Assembly: GCA_014904845.1 (NCBI GenBank)
Contig: MU119281.1
Span: 62,001 to 126,000 of the forward strand
Direction of reading: 5' to 3'
Source of the DNA: Acephala macrosclerotiorum
Taxonomy: Eukaryota; Ascomycota; Leotiomycetes; Helotiales; Mollisiaceae
DNA: 64,000 nucleotides
Of this stretch, positions 1 through 11,633 are shown one piece after another. The notes under the pieces were generated by a model that made no database searches, was not told the origin of the DNA, and worked only from the letters and a program-made list of their open reading frames with translations. Positions within the stretch are counted from its first letter, which is position 1. Every line of letters begins with the position of its first letter. The position numbers and the translations under genes were made by a program.

Positions 1-1324
1 GTCCTTGGACTATCTTCTGTTGGCAAGCGATCCGTGCTAGGAGATCAACATTCCATCCTAACAACGAGTTTCCATATTGCTTGATCATAACCTCCAACTT
101 TCTCGTCTGCTGTGCTGACCTAGAATGCCATCTGGAATCCGTCGAAATGCCTGTCGCACCATCGCCGTTCAAAACCTCTTTCAGCAGCACGATGTGTGAG
201 TTGACCCATTTCTCATAGTTCGCTAACCTTGAGAGCTCCCCGTTTAAGCTTTGACTGATGCGTGTGAAATCCGCCTCATCTAATTCCGCTACCGGGGTCC
301 CATCGGTGTAGTCGTTGACACCGATTGAAGTCTCCAATTCAAGGATCCTATTGGTAGAGAGGTGCACCTCGCGTGCATGTCTCTCTGCTAGAGTATCGCA
401 TAGCAGGAGCGGTAGAAGGCTGGGGTGGCCGGCTAATTCTGCTTTAGATTTCAGTAATCTGATGAATGAACTACGTAGAACGCGATTTTCGAGTCCGACA
501 AGCAACGCTGATGTGACGCCTGAATTGTAATCATATGAAATACCGAGGCTCCAACTCCCCAGCCACCAGGAAAAGTACTTAGCAATGAATACCGCGCTCA
601 TGTCAGCTTTAAGCTAGTAGTAGGTGGCAAAAGCTTACCGGTCCCACGTTCCTCGTTGCCGTTATTGAATAACGTTGTTCGAAAGCAGCGTGTTGTCTCT
701 TCGTCAATTAAATCGATGAAATTTGGTGGTAAAGATAGACCTATGGTTATGTTGTTGAAGGTGGCTTTATTGAATGGAATCGGAATGTCTCGGCGTCCAT
801 TCGTAGATTTTCCACAACCATATCTGACCAAGTATCAGCCAAAAAAAACTTCTTCGTGTCTAGATGGATCAAGATTACAGTAAAAGAAGACCTCCCCTCT
901 TAGAAAAATCGCATTCCCCAGTCAAATTGGCCATTGTTAAATTATCTACTAGACATGTCAAAAAAAAGATCTTTGAGGATTAAGAGTGAACATAATGTGC
1001 TTACCCCTTCGAGATAGCCAGTCAGAGACTTCAGTTTCATTCAACTGGCCTTCAGCTACTGTTGGCGGATCTCCATTCTAGATAATATAAGACCGAATCA
1101 AAATTCCGTCCTGACTTTAAATTTCTCATCGGGTATCGTCTGGGCGTACTCACTGCATGAGGCCATATCTCAATAAAAGTATTTTCCCTCGGAATATACC
1201 GCATCTCAATCGCGTGGAGCCGAAGATCTTCCTCAATCCAGTCCGCGCGGGCTAATTCACATGGGATTGTTGGGTACTCAACTAGCGGGGAAACGGATTC
1301 CTTCGGTCGTCTCCATCCGTCCAT
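1..1324 (-). pseudogene. Partial fungal CorA-like/uncharacterised protein, probably with a nonsense codon
   Basis: The gene starts at the ATG at 1322-1324 and runs off the left edge. Exon 1 codes for a Trp/Arg-rich start and ends with WPHA before a GTGAGT donor near 1161. The acceptor near 1084 restores a frame reading NGDPPTVAEG, and a GTAAGC donor follows near 1002. A later stretch (about 900-630) reads NLDPSRHEEV and ends at a GTAAGC donor, but contains an in-frame TGA at 835-837 where Trp is plausible. The last part (about 565-1) is open and helical, with HPSLLPLLLCDTLAERH, a layout I associate with fungal CorA-like hypothetical proteins whose membrane helices lie further downstream. Those helices are outside the window, so the family call is weak. 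The TGA could instead lie in an unrecognised intron. The gene borders the A+T-rich block. Confidence 0.45.
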
Positions 1325-1619
1325 GATGAATCGAAGTCTAACGACTAGGCCTTCTGGGCTTCAATCACAGCCTGCGGTACTGTCCTTCCGATGCGTCGAG
1401 AGCCGACCAACACTGAAATACGGGATATAGCGATTGGCGGCAAAGAATGTAAAAATGATTGTTAAGAACCAAGATTGAAGTTCGGCTGGTCAGCGGGTCA
1501 AGGCTTTTATGGATGGTTGCCTGCTCGCTAAACTAATAGCCGGTTAACCTCCTTTGCTCGCTTTGCTCATAGTCGGCGGAAGCAAGTGTTACACGGAAGC
1601 AAGTGTCACGCGCTAGCAT
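1325..1619. other. Intergenic, normal composition
   Basis: This is the upstream region of the CorA-like gene. Short C/T-rich and direct-repeat-like words occur (tttgctcg, and gcaagtgt twice around 1580-1605), but no gene or clear element is visible. Confidence 0.5.
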
Positions 1620-3640
1620 TAAAAAAAAAATTTAATTACTTAAATTTTGCTTATTATAAATGGATTATAATAATAATTATTTTATTACGATATTATTTAT
1701 TATTAATAAATTTTATTATATAAAATAAAATTATAATAAAATATTTAAAATAACGCGTTAATAAATTTTAAAAAAATATTAATAAATATTAGTTTATTAT
1801 AATTAAAATTTATTACGTTAAAAAAATTATTTTAATAAATATAATAAAAATATTAAAAAAAAACTATTTAATAATATTATTATAAATAATAAAAAATAAA
1901 ATTAAATACAATTTATAATACAATTTATAATATTGTTTAATATTTATAATTATAAAATTTATTATTTATATTTAATTCGATTTATATATAAAAATTAAAA
2001 TAAAAGAATATATTAAATATAAATAAAATTAAAATTTAAATTAATTATTTTAAAAAAAATATATATATATAAAAAATTTAAAAAATTGTAAATTTTTAAT
2101 TATTATTAAAATAATTATAATAAAATTTATTAAAAACGAATAAATTATAAAAAATTTTATAAATTATATTAATAATTAAATTATAATAAAATATTTTAAT
2201 TATTTAATTAAATATTTATAAATTAATTTAAATAAACTTTAAAAATTTTTTTAATAAATATAAATTTTATTTTTATTTTCGTATTATTTAAAATACTATT
2301 TAAAATATTATTATTATTATTTTATTTTTAAAAATTTTTATTAAATTTTTATTTTATTATTATTAAAAATTAAAAAAAATATATTATTTAATTATAATAT
2401 TTAATTTCGTATAATATTTATTTTTATTATTATAAAAAAAATTGTTTAATATTTTATAATAAATTATATTAACGCATTTTAATAAAAAATATTAAAAATT
2501 ATATATTTAAATTTTATAACGATATATTTTAATACGTATATAATAAAATTAATTAAAAATTTTAAAATAAAATTTTAAATAATTTAATTTTAAATTTATT
2601 AAATATTTTATATTTATAAGTTTTAATATATTTAAAACGTTTAAAATATTTAAAACGTTTAATTAAACGATTTTAATTTAATCGCAATTTAATAAACTCG
2701 ATAAACGACATTTTAAATTAAAATTAAATCGAATAAAAAATAATACGTCGATTCGAGTATTAACGAATTTTTAATTAAATTGAAATTTATTAATATATTA
2801 CTTGAAATATTAATAATATTATAAATTGTTAATATTATTAGAAATATTTATTATTAATAATAAATTAAAAACGAAAATATAAAATAATTTTAATTATATT
2901 CGTTGAATTATAATTAATTCTATAAAAAAACACGTAAAAATTAAAAAATATAATTTTAATTTTAGTGAGACGACTCTAGTCCTAATCGGACTAGTGCCGC
3001 ACGTGACTACTAAACTATTATTGTACTCATATAAATTTTTTTAAACGATTTAAAAATTTAAATATTTTATAAAAAATTTTAAAAAAAATTATTTATTTTA
3101 ATTTTTATTATTATTATTAAAATTTAATTAAAATAATATTAAAAAATATTACACGTAAATAGTAATATTATAATAATAATAAAAAGTTTAATTCGATTAA
3201 AAATTATTATTATAAATTATATAATTCGTAATACGTAATTAAATTAATATTTAAAATAAAAATATATTTTATAAATAATCGCAAATCGTAATATAGTTTT
3301 AAACTAATTATAATAATAATTATTAATTAAAATTTAATATAATTACAAATTTAAATTATTTATAATTATTTATAATATATATTTTAAAATTAATTTAATT
3401 ATAAAATATTTTATAAAGTTATTTTAAATGTAACGTAAATCGAATTTTAGTATTTTTATAATTATATAAAAATATCGTCGACGAATAAAAAAAAAAAAAA
3501 TTATAAAAAATTTAATTAATAATATTAAAAAAAAAAATTTAAATTTATATTTATAATATTATTTTTAATTTTAATATATAATTTATATTTAAATTATATT
3601 ATATTTCAAATTTAAAAAGTAATTAAAATATTAATATTTT
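1620..3640. repeat. A+T-rich, RIP-type degenerate repeat block
   Basis: About 2 kb consisting almost wholly of A and T, with abundant TpA and AAT/ATT runs, scattered isolated CG dinucleotides and no long ORF. The edges are sharp against ordinary genic DNA at about 1620 and 3655. This is the look of a transposon copy heavily mutated by repeat-induced point mutation. No transposase or LTR motif could be read on either strand. One short stretch of ordinary composition survives at about 2965-3025 and contains a small hairpin. Confidence 0.8.
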
Positions 3641-4935
3641 AATTTTTGTAAAAAGTAGTACTTTTAAGTAAACGATGCTCGGAGACGGGATCTCGGTTAT
3701 TTAACGGAATCGGATTCGTATGACAAAAATGTTTCTCCAGACTATTCTCCGCCAACTCATTCAACTTCTCCCTTCCCACGCCAACCTCCTTAAGGCTCTT
3801 CGGCATACCAAGTGCATTGAAGACAGCTCTCAGCACATCTCCCAGATCCGCCTTGACGAGATGCAGCCCTGCTCCATTCAGGACGGCCTTCACAGCCTCT
3901 TCCCTACAGAGTACCATCATCAATTCTTCTTGTTTCTCCCTGTTGGCTTTGGCATTATACTTGCAAACAGCAGGAAGAAGAATGCAGCTCGTTTCCCCAG
4001 GCCCCACCCCTTGAGGACTGAGTTGGTGGCCGATTCCATGACTTGCTCCCTTCCAAACACTCTCGTACAAAGCCGTCATGCTCGGTTACTTCCTAGCTGA
4101 CATTGTAACTTCGCATCAAGATCGCTTGGATCTTTCCTCGTCTTCAACAACCCATTCACAAGCAAACTCAATCCTTCAAGTGCGGCAGCTGAAGAGGCGG
4201 GCTTTGCGTTGGTAGTGAGATAGCCTTTAACAGTGGTCTATACTCCTCGCTCCTGAACTCAACCACACCCTCTTAGGAGTCGAGACAGTGATTTGAGCAT
4301 CTAGGACGACGGGGGGAGGGGACGCCCGTTCGCGTGTGTACATGATCTTCAAGTGGCTCTTGGGGTCCGTCACCCCTGCGTAGTGGGAATGCTCTCCACC
4401 GGAAAGAGAGATGGTGATGCATATTAAAGGAATTGAAGGTGCGTTGGTATCTGTGACGGCGGATGCGAGTTCCTTGCGATTTCCGAGTTTGATAAAATCC
4501 TGCTTTGTCGAAATATCATTGGCAAGTGCCTAACTTGTTATTAGTTATCCAATTTAATGTTTCAAGGTAGGATGATTTACATAAGTAATAGCTTTCCCAC
4601 CATCACTCAAACTTCCACCTCCAAGTGTGATTAAACAATCGGCTTTCTTCGTCCTCATATCCTCCACGATCGGAAGCAAATCATCAAGTGGCGTGTGTGC
4701 TTTGATGCCGATCCATATTCCAACCAAGTCTTTGCCGAGCCCTTCTTGTAATTGGGTGAGGAAGTTGGTTTTCCTGGATAGAGTATTTGAGGCGATGATA
4801 TAAGGCCTTTGAGAATGAAATTTCTCTTTAACGTGCTTCGCACAGGCTTCGTAGAAAGGAAGACCGTGTGAGGCGTGGGTATGGGTTGTCTGTTGCGTGG
4901 GGGAAGGTGGGGCGCAAAGTTTCTTGTGTTGCCAT
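3639..4935 (-). pseudogene. Decayed maleylacetate reductase (iron-containing alcohol dehydrogenase family)
   Basis: Maleylacetate reductase reduces maleylacetate to 3-oxoadipate in hydroxyquinol and related aromatic catabolism. Family features in order are the start METHIONINE-ATQETLRPTF at 4935, the nucleotide-binding stretch ending LGGGSLSDGGKA, a normal intron of about 50 bp near 4535-4582, the metal region with SGGEHSHYAG and RSIDHC, and the C-terminal HGIGHQLSPQGVGPGETSC with PAVCKYN. The frame is broken at least three times: a one-base loss near 4870, an indel next to DHC near 4226-4232, and an indel just before MTALYE near 4080-4092. The C-terminus then runs into the A+T block. The family is sure and loss of function is likely. 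Assembly errors could explain one break but hardly three. Confidence 0.85.
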
Positions 4936-6075
4936 GATATTTCAAGAAGTTCTTTTGTATGGAAGTCAATCAGATTGATAAGAGTGGATAGCCTTCGATT
5001 TTTCAGTGGTTGAGCTGTGTGGTTCTCGATGTGTGATACGATTCGACTGCAAGGTAAAGTCTCAATCGAAATATTTCTCGGATCCTAAGTACTTTCATGA
5101 TGAATACCGTCAATATGAACAAAATTGATATTTTCGGGCAAGTGCCAAGGCGTCTTTGGCACATCATGTTGCTATTCGGAAAAGAAGGAGCGGCCCATTG
5201 CCACCGTGCCGAGAACGCCCCGACAAAGTCGTCGGGCGTTCTTCCTCGACAGCAACGCTTTATTTTGTTGACCTCGACGACCACCAATCCTTTTTAGTGG
5301 TTCTGTGATAGGTATCCCGAGTTACGCAAATGTTCACCAGGCAGTGTTGGCAAATACTAGGGAAGTGAAGGGAGCAAATTCACGTGACTCCCCCTTCTCT
5401 TTCTAGTCGTCGAAGGCCCAAAAACCTCAAAGTGATCGAGCTGTGGTATCTTGTCTCATAGAAGTATCTTGAATGATCTCAAGAAAAGTCCTCACACTGA
5501 ATTCCTAGTTTTATTATCCTTTTCGGTATTTCATCACCCCCCTTTACCAAGAGCAGGCGATGCCCATACTTGAGACCACCAAAAGATTGACATAGACTCT
5601 AATCTACCGTAGGTAGATTAGAGCCAAACAAAGCTTGTTTCATAATCTTCGGGTAAGAAGCGCAAGGATCAAAAAGCCTCGAAGCAAGGCACGCTTAGGT
5701 GAGCAGTCCAAAAGTCCAGTGACATCTGGAGGTCGACACCCCTCTGATCCGATCTAGTCAACGGAAGAGTATCTGACTCTGAGGACAAGAGAATCATGAT
5801 TCACATATTTTGTTTGTGGATCTCGGTATATTTGGTGGATATTTAAGCTTTTATTTCTTGACTTTGCTTGAAATTACATCAAATGTGAAAGAAATCCAGG
5901 TATCATGAACTAAAATCTACTAACCCCTCTCACGCCAACACTCCACATCTCCCTTGATACCAAAGAATTACACTCAACAAATACGTTACGTCTTCGTATC
6001 CTCCCCAAATCCCCATCCTAATCATGTACATATTACAAAGCAGACTATCACCAACACCACTCAATCACAATGTAC
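4936..6075. other. Intergenic between two decayed genes
   Basis: No credible gene. Short ORFs on both strands near 5000-5300 mirror each other and match nothing I recognise. The stretch includes a perfect 12-bp inverted repeat at 5597-5623. Confidence 0.5.
5597..5623. repeat. Perfect 12-bp inverted repeat, 3-nt loop
   Basis: The left arm CTCTAATCTACC (5597-5608) and right arm GGTAGATTAGAG (5612-5623) are exact reverse complements around GTA. The hairpin lies between two pseudogenes with no T-run after it. It could be a relic of a small foldback element or a protein-binding palindrome. Confidence 0.8.
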
Positions 6076-7776
6076 TCAGCCTAGGCCGCTTCCCCTCGAC
6101 CTCATCCTCTTCCCATAAACCAAAAACACAAACGGAATCGGCACCAATGCCACTGCCACAAACCAAATAACACTACTCGCCCACTCAATCCCCAAATCAT
6201 GAAACATCGCCGGCGCAAACAAAGGAAAAACGCCCGCAAACACCGATCTCAACGACGTATTCCCCGCCACCGCCGACGCAGCATAAATTTGAAAATTATC
6301 AATCAGATAATTCAACGCGCACTGAAAGATCGTTATGAAACCGAGTTCAATAAAATAAGCACCAATACAAGGACATAGCTAGAAGGTTTGTTTGCTGCTC
6401 GTCTAGCCGAAGAGGAAATAGCCTGCGGGGAAGATGATGGCTCTGATCGTTATGGGAAGGAGTCTTACCTCGGGGACTGGACGGCCGTTGTTGGCTTTGA
6501 CGCGCGAGATGTAGTAATTTGTGTTCAAGGAATTGCCTAACGCACCAGTAATACAACCCACCAGCGACCCGAGAAAAGGGAATGAGCCGACGAGGTGGTT
6601 CCATCTTCTCTCTTCTTCGAACTCGATTGGAAATGCCGTAAAACAGAGATACAAGATCCCATATACGAATGAGGAATATGCAGCTATACAAGCCGTAATT
6701 GGCGTAGCGAGGAGCTGAAAAGGACGAACGAAATACTTCGTCGCGAGTTGTCAGAACGAGATATCCCACTCTTCGTGTTTGGCATGGAGAGCCCAATTCC
6801 CTTTCTCACGGCGCAGACGACGGGCTTTGTAGACGAGCAGCGTGGGGGCGTAGGATTCGTCGGTGAAAATCACCACGATGAGGAGGATAAAAATTTGAAG
6901 GAGACCTTATCTAGACATTGTTAGCAAACTTCTACGAGGGTGGAAAAGAGCGATGCTTACGTATTCAGTCCACCTCCAGCTCAAATAGCTATCAACAATC
7001 GCTCCTCCTACAATTGGAGCAAGAAGAGTTCCGTTAGCAACCGCCATAGCATATGCCGCCATCCCTGGACCTCGCTGTGCTGGCGTCCAAAGATCACCTA
7101 GCACACCACCGGCGTTGGTCACTGGAGCGGACGCAAAGAACCCTCCCCAGAAGCGAGTCAACATCAAAGTCTGCGTGTCTTTAGCGGTCGCGCTGCCGAA
7201 TGCAAAAATGACACCGATGAAGCAGGGGTAGAATACTGCTGTTCTCCGTCCAGAATTTTCGCTGAGAGGTGCCCAAATCAAAGGACCTGTGCCAAACCTG
7301 AAGATTGTTGTCAGCTTCGATTTTTCGAGATTTCTAGTTCGATGAGAAAACGTACCCAGACATGTAGAGCGTTACATCGAGAGTCGTAACAATCGATCCA
7401 ATGTGAAACTCTCTAGAAATGTCTTCGTTGGCTTCGGCATATCTGACCAGGAATCAGCATCTTGAAATGCTTCCATGGAAAGGCAAACTCACATGCTACT
7501 TCCCCACGTAGCACCCATCGTAACCAGCCCATAAATCAACGCTGTATAAGCCTTCTTAGAAAACGGCCAATTCATAGGTCGATATGGATCGTCCGGCCCA
7601 TCGAAATCAACAATAACATCCAGTGTAGTTGGTGTATGCTCGCGAGGATGATAGAATGTCGGCGCTCTGGTAAGTCGACTTGCGATTCTCATCGCAGGTG
7701 ATCGCGGATCTGTAATTCCGGATCGTTGTCGAGAGACTGGGAGACCTTCTGTGGATGACTGGTCGTTGAGGCCCAT
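6076..7776 (-). pseudogene. MFS transporter (DHA1, polyamine-transporter-like) with several stops
   Basis: Membrane transporter of the fungal drug/polyamine:H+ antiporter group. The N-terminus shows DPYRPMNWPFSKK before the first helix. Short introns (about 7447-7488, 7300-7352 and 6912-6960) join the segments. Later come SENSGRRTAVFYP, WRWTEY, DESYAPTLLVYKARRLR and HAKHEEWD, typical of the central loop, and finally ALNYLIDNFQIYAASAVAGN, typical of helices 11-12. The frame has an in-frame TGA at 6751-6753 and two TAGs at 6403-6405 and 6379-6381, the latter two where Trp (TGG) is expected. All three fit C:G to T:A changes. The exon starting near 6911 may also be out of phase. The start ATG at 7776 is the first in frame, but open sequence continues about 100 bp upstream, so an extra 5' exon is possible. 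Confidence 0.8.
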
Positions 7777-8888
7777 TCGATAGTCGGGGAAGCCATCGTA
7801 GAGATGTCCTTCGTATGTTTCTTGTTTTTCGAAGTCGGAGTAAACGTTCGTGGCCCTTGATTGAGGATGAAGCTGATCGGAATGGGATGAGTCCTTTGTT
7901 GGTAGTCAGTTGATTTGGATGACTGATGTTGCTGAACTTGAGAGATATTGTGAAATATATATGAAGTCGACCACATCTTCAGTCAAGGGAAATACGGCAC
8001 TCTCAGCCCTACACAACACCGATGACGCTGTTTGGAAACATAAGTTCGGGGGAGTGAAAGCATCGTGCCGGAACGCTACATTTGAAACATTTGAAGAACA
8101 AGTCATGTTCGTTGGAGAACTCGTAGGGACATTGAAAGTGACTCGGAAGATCCTCCCGAAAGCTTGTTGGAGATGTCGGCAAGAAAGACATTAGGGAAGT
8201 TGCGGTAGTTCCTGGGCTTAGAAGATAAGAACATAGACGTGCTGATCTTGCTATTGTTGTTCTAGCTTCGCATCTGTGGCGAGACGGCATCTGGCAGACA
8301 TGTCGGTACTGGTCCGAGCTAAACCGCTGACGATTCAAGCAAGTGCGAAAAGGGGGAGAGGTGAATTTCAAGGATTAAGCTCCACCTCAGGCTCAAAAAG
8401 GTATCTTCAGAAGAAGAGAGAATACTCGTATCAAGATTTGCAGGAGCTGCAAGGTATCCAGTGGCGAGAGATGATATCGGAGAGAGACGTAATTCTTCTT
8501 CCATGCCAGATTGACCGACGGACATGCAGACGAGAAGCAGAACCAAATTTCCAAAGAGGGTATCAAAATGGCATTCAATCTTCCAATACAATCTGCGAGG
8601 CAAAGAAATACAAGAAAATAAACTCAATCGCAACATCTGATCTGAAAATCCAAGAAATGCCGGCTCAGACGCCATCAAAAACAGGGCAGAACTTCTCAAC
8701 AGCACTTCAAATGACACGCCTTCAGCCACCGTGGATCCATGCAGTCTTTACGTCCATGTATTGAGAGATGAAAGGCTCCCGCTCATCTCTATCGGAGAGG
8801 TATTTTCAAGAAGCTTGCTAATACACCATGTCGCGGTCGAGGTTCACAATGCTGACTTCATCGATCCTGAAGTCGGTCTGCTCATCCT
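7777..8888. other. Unresolved region, no convincing gene
   Basis: Several 100-160 codon ORFs overlap on both strands at 8009-8764. None shows a recognisable domain, a clear start context or a fitting intron, and the ones on opposite strands mirror each other. A real small gene here cannot be excluded. Confidence 0.4.
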
Positions 8889-9228
8889 CTAAGCTTGCGT
8901 CGTCGTCTGAGGTTGAGTCTGCATCACAACTTTATCAGCATCTTTTCTCACAACTTTCGCCTTTCCCTGATCATTTTTCCCAACCTCAAGAACTCACCGG
9001 CTGAGGCATCTGCATCGACTGAGGCAGCTGCTGCGAAATCTGCGGGGGTGCATGTGCGTACGCCTCCTCGGCATTCTTAATGCATCCGAACAGGTCCTTG
9101 AAGAAACGGAAGAAATTATCCATGCAGCTGAGCGGATTCGAGTTTTCGGGTTTCTGGGCAGGTTTCTGGGCATGGTCTTTGTGTTCTGCAGACATGGGGG
9201 CTGGGCTGTTGTATTCGGTTTTCGTCAT
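8889..9228 (-). CDS. Small two-exon protein, unknown function
   Basis: Exon 1 (9228-8998) starts at an ATG reading MTKTEYNSPAPMSAEHKDHA. A 79-bp intron (8997-8919) has a GTGAGT donor and GCAG acceptor. Exon 2 (8918-8889) adds TQPQTTTQA and a stop. The product is about 86 residues: a polar Pro/Lys-rich N-terminus, a central amphipathic stretch rich in Phe with one Cys pair (CMDNFFRFFKDLFGC), then a Gln/Pro-rich tail. There is no signal peptide or membrane helix. The intact frame across the intron is the main evidence. I do not recognise a family. Confidence 0.6.
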
Positions 9229-10074
9229 TTTGTAGTTTTGGGTTCGAGACTTTGCTAAACGTGAGGTAGTGTTGGGTTCGAGAGTTGGTAGGATGATTTG
9301 GCGAATCTGATGAAAGGAGCAAAGTATCTGCAAAGTACACTACTAAAGTGAAGTTCAGGGCTAAGAATGCTTGGCAAAGAGAATCAAGAAACAACAGGAA
9401 CAGCTTCTTCTTATGATCATTAACTACCACGCACATGCAACTCAAAAGGGGGTTCACAATTTAGAGGACGCTGATACACGGGGGCGCCACCAATTTTGGG
9501 GGTCGCGGATCATTTGCTCGCGATGCTGTGGCTTCTCAGCCGCAAGCAAAAAACAATGGGAGTTTCCCAGCCATGCATGACTGATCACTTTCATCATCCA
9601 ATGATTGAACATGAAAAACTTCGTGAGAGGTTAACATGCATAAGATGGCGTCCGACAGCGGGTATAGGCCCTGTGAAATAGAATTACTGCTGCCAAGAAA
9701 GTTGAAGATAAACAGATGGCGTTCTGAAAATAGCGGCAACATGGTTTAGCGAATGATCCCCCGAAGCCCCTGAAAATAGGTCGCTAAACTGAGGGGCAGC
9801 ACCAGCTCGAACTCGATTTCTATCGAGAATTTGAAAGCGTTCTTTTCAACTACAGATAAAAGATGGCGCCTTTGATGGAGTATTATCTTTGAAGTGCGAA
9901 GTAAACTTTGACGAACTTCGAAGATTGTCAAATTGACACAACCTAAGTTTTCCTCGAATTTGGTTGAGGCATGCTTGTTGTCAAACATACTAGAATTTCG
10001 GGTAAGAATGGAGTGATTGGATTCCGAGGGAGGAGAGCGCTTTGGAAAAGCAAAGGGGTCAATTCAAGTCGCCT
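9229..10074. other. Intergenic
   Basis: No gene seen. A 9-bp inverted repeat (GTTTAGCGA near 9746 and TCGCTAAAC near 9788) is present, otherwise unremarkable. Confidence 0.5.
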
Positions 10075-10323
10075 TACGGAGGTACAGCGGTTAAGTATTG
10101 TCAGTCCAAGCGAGAGTTTAAACGCCACATACGATTTTAACATTTCGTAACTTTTGCTATATTTAACCAAAAAACTTCATTTGAAGTCTAAAACCATTCT
10201 CAAAAAGAGGACTATATACTTGTCTTTTTCTGTATTTTTGTAGTACGTTTTAGTTATAATGCAAAAAGGCAAACTGTAATCCCTGCTAGCGCTGTGTTAA
10301 TACTTAACCGCTGTGCCTCCGTA
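10075..10323. mobile_element. MITE with TA target duplication (Tc1/mariner/pogo type)
   Basis: Inverted termini read CGGAGGTACAGCGGTTAAGT at the left (from 10077) and its near-perfect complement ACTTAACCGCTGTGCCTCCG at the right (ending 10321), with one mismatch in 20. Each end is flanked by TA, giving a 245-bp element plus target site. There is no ORF inside. Such ends with TA duplication are those of fungal Tc1/mariner/pogo elements, so this is a non-autonomous deletion derivative. Confidence 0.85.
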
Positions 10324-10903
10324 CTTTACTTATGCTGCTGGTTTAGGCCGCAAGCAGATTGCGCTTCAGCTAGCTTTCTCGAAAGGAGCTGCACCACAGC
10401 CTATGATATCGAAGACCTGCTCGATACCTATGCTGGGACGAATCAACTGCGGCACGGCACAGTGACAGCGTGCCACCATCCGATGGCTTGCATGTGGCGT
10501 CTCCGTCATGTATTACTAGCCGCGACCTGAATCCTTTCTATGAAATATCACGTGAGAGGCCGTCCAGAATTCTGTCGGGAGGCCGTCCATCGCGGGATTT
10601 AATCGCGGCTCTTGTCCTGCCAGCTGACTTCCTTCTTCCAACATCGATCGGTCTTCGAAGGCAAAACATGCAAGTCCCCTAACGAGGTTCCAATAATTTT
10701 GCCTTGCTGATATCGTCCCAGCCTTAGACTTCATAGTCAGCTCCTGAGCGGAGTACCCCTCCGCTCACCACCAAATCTCGCGCGAATGTGTCAGTGATCA
10801 AGTTCAATCAGATGGCCTCGAAGCATGTCTATGGCCCACCGCTAGTCTTGAGGATCTTTTCTGGCCGGGACCAGATGGATCTCCTAGCTGGGTTGGACTG
10901 TCT
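10324..10903. other. Upstream region of the zinc-finger gene
   Basis: Much of 10748-10903 stays open in the reading frame of the following gene without an ATG, so an upstream exon may exist. Nothing else is recognised. Confidence 0.4.
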
Positions 10904-11633
10904 TTGGGGTCGTTTGAGAGTCGAGACCACTGTGGGCTGGGGCTTGAGAGCCTTAGTGCCGAGGAGGATGTGTTGGGAGATAAGTTCTTCGGGGATCCTG
11001 GTGTGGAAACCATTGAGTTGGGGAGCGGGTCTTTTAGCGAGGAGTTGATGTGGTCGTGGGGATTGGGGGATGGGGGCTTCCAGATGCGAGAGGAAGAGGG
11101 GGACATCCTTAACGATAAGATGGGAGAGTCCTCGAGATCATCATCGATGTCGGCGGGTGAAAATTTGGCTTCATCGTCGTACCAAAGAGCTGGAGGATCT
11201 AGTCGAGAATCGCTGTCAAGTGATATTGTCATGTCAAAACCGGTGTTTCATCCTGCATCCTCTACCTCAGAGGACGAGTGGTCGTGCAGCTACCCAAACT
11301 GTGGTCGAACATTTACCCGTCGACACAAGCTCAAGTAAGTCCGCTCCGTCCGAAGCCCTGTCGAGACGTTCCAATAATCTAACGATGGGCAGCCGACACC
11401 AGAAATACCATAGTAAGCTACATAGATGCCTCGAAGCAACTTGCCGGGCCAGAGATGTAGCTTTCTCCCTCGAGAAAGATCTCGTCAGACATCAAGCACA
11501 GCACAATGGCCGTCGTTTTTACTGCCACTACGACGAGTGCTCGCACTCGGTGAATGGTGCCCAAGGAGGCTTTACGAGGAGAGACAACCTGAAACGACAC
11601 ATCACCAATCAGCACCGACAAGCTCGACCATGA
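10904..11633 (+). CDS. C2H2 zinc-finger protein
   Basis: Probable nuclear DNA-binding protein. The N-terminal part is acidic and Ser/Gly-rich with no fold visible. The first finger begins CSYPNCGRTFTRRHKL, crosses an intron (donor GTAAGT near 11335, acceptor GGGCAG near 11391) and continues NRHQKYH. A second Cys/His set follows in LHRCLEATC with EKDLVRHQAQH, and a third in FYCHYDECSHS with RRDNLKRHITNQH. This fungal layout of three degenerate C2H2 units near the C-terminus is common. The start is not settled: the first in-frame ATG is at 11048, but the frame is open and coding-like well upstream, so the true start probably lies in an upstream exon. A mirror ORF on the other strand is taken as a shadow. 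Confidence 0.75.

Noticed and set aside
1620..3640. Mitochondrial DNA insertion as explanation for the A+T block
   Set aside because: No rRNA, tRNA or respiratory-gene sequence is readable, and the TpA-rich pattern fits RIP better.
3720..4100. 126-codon plus-strand ORF
   Set aside because: Shadow of the maleylacetate reductase C-terminus, which is clearly coded on the minus strand.
8276..8764. 162-codon plus-strand ORF and its opposite-strand mirror (8319-8729)
   Set aside because: Each is explained as the other's shadow; neither shows a family motif or reliable start, so no gene is claimed.
10804..11232. 142-codon ORF on the minus strand across the zinc-finger gene
   Set aside because: Ser/Pro-rich mirror of the plus-strand coding frame with no domain; the plus strand carries the C2H2 fingers and a good intron.
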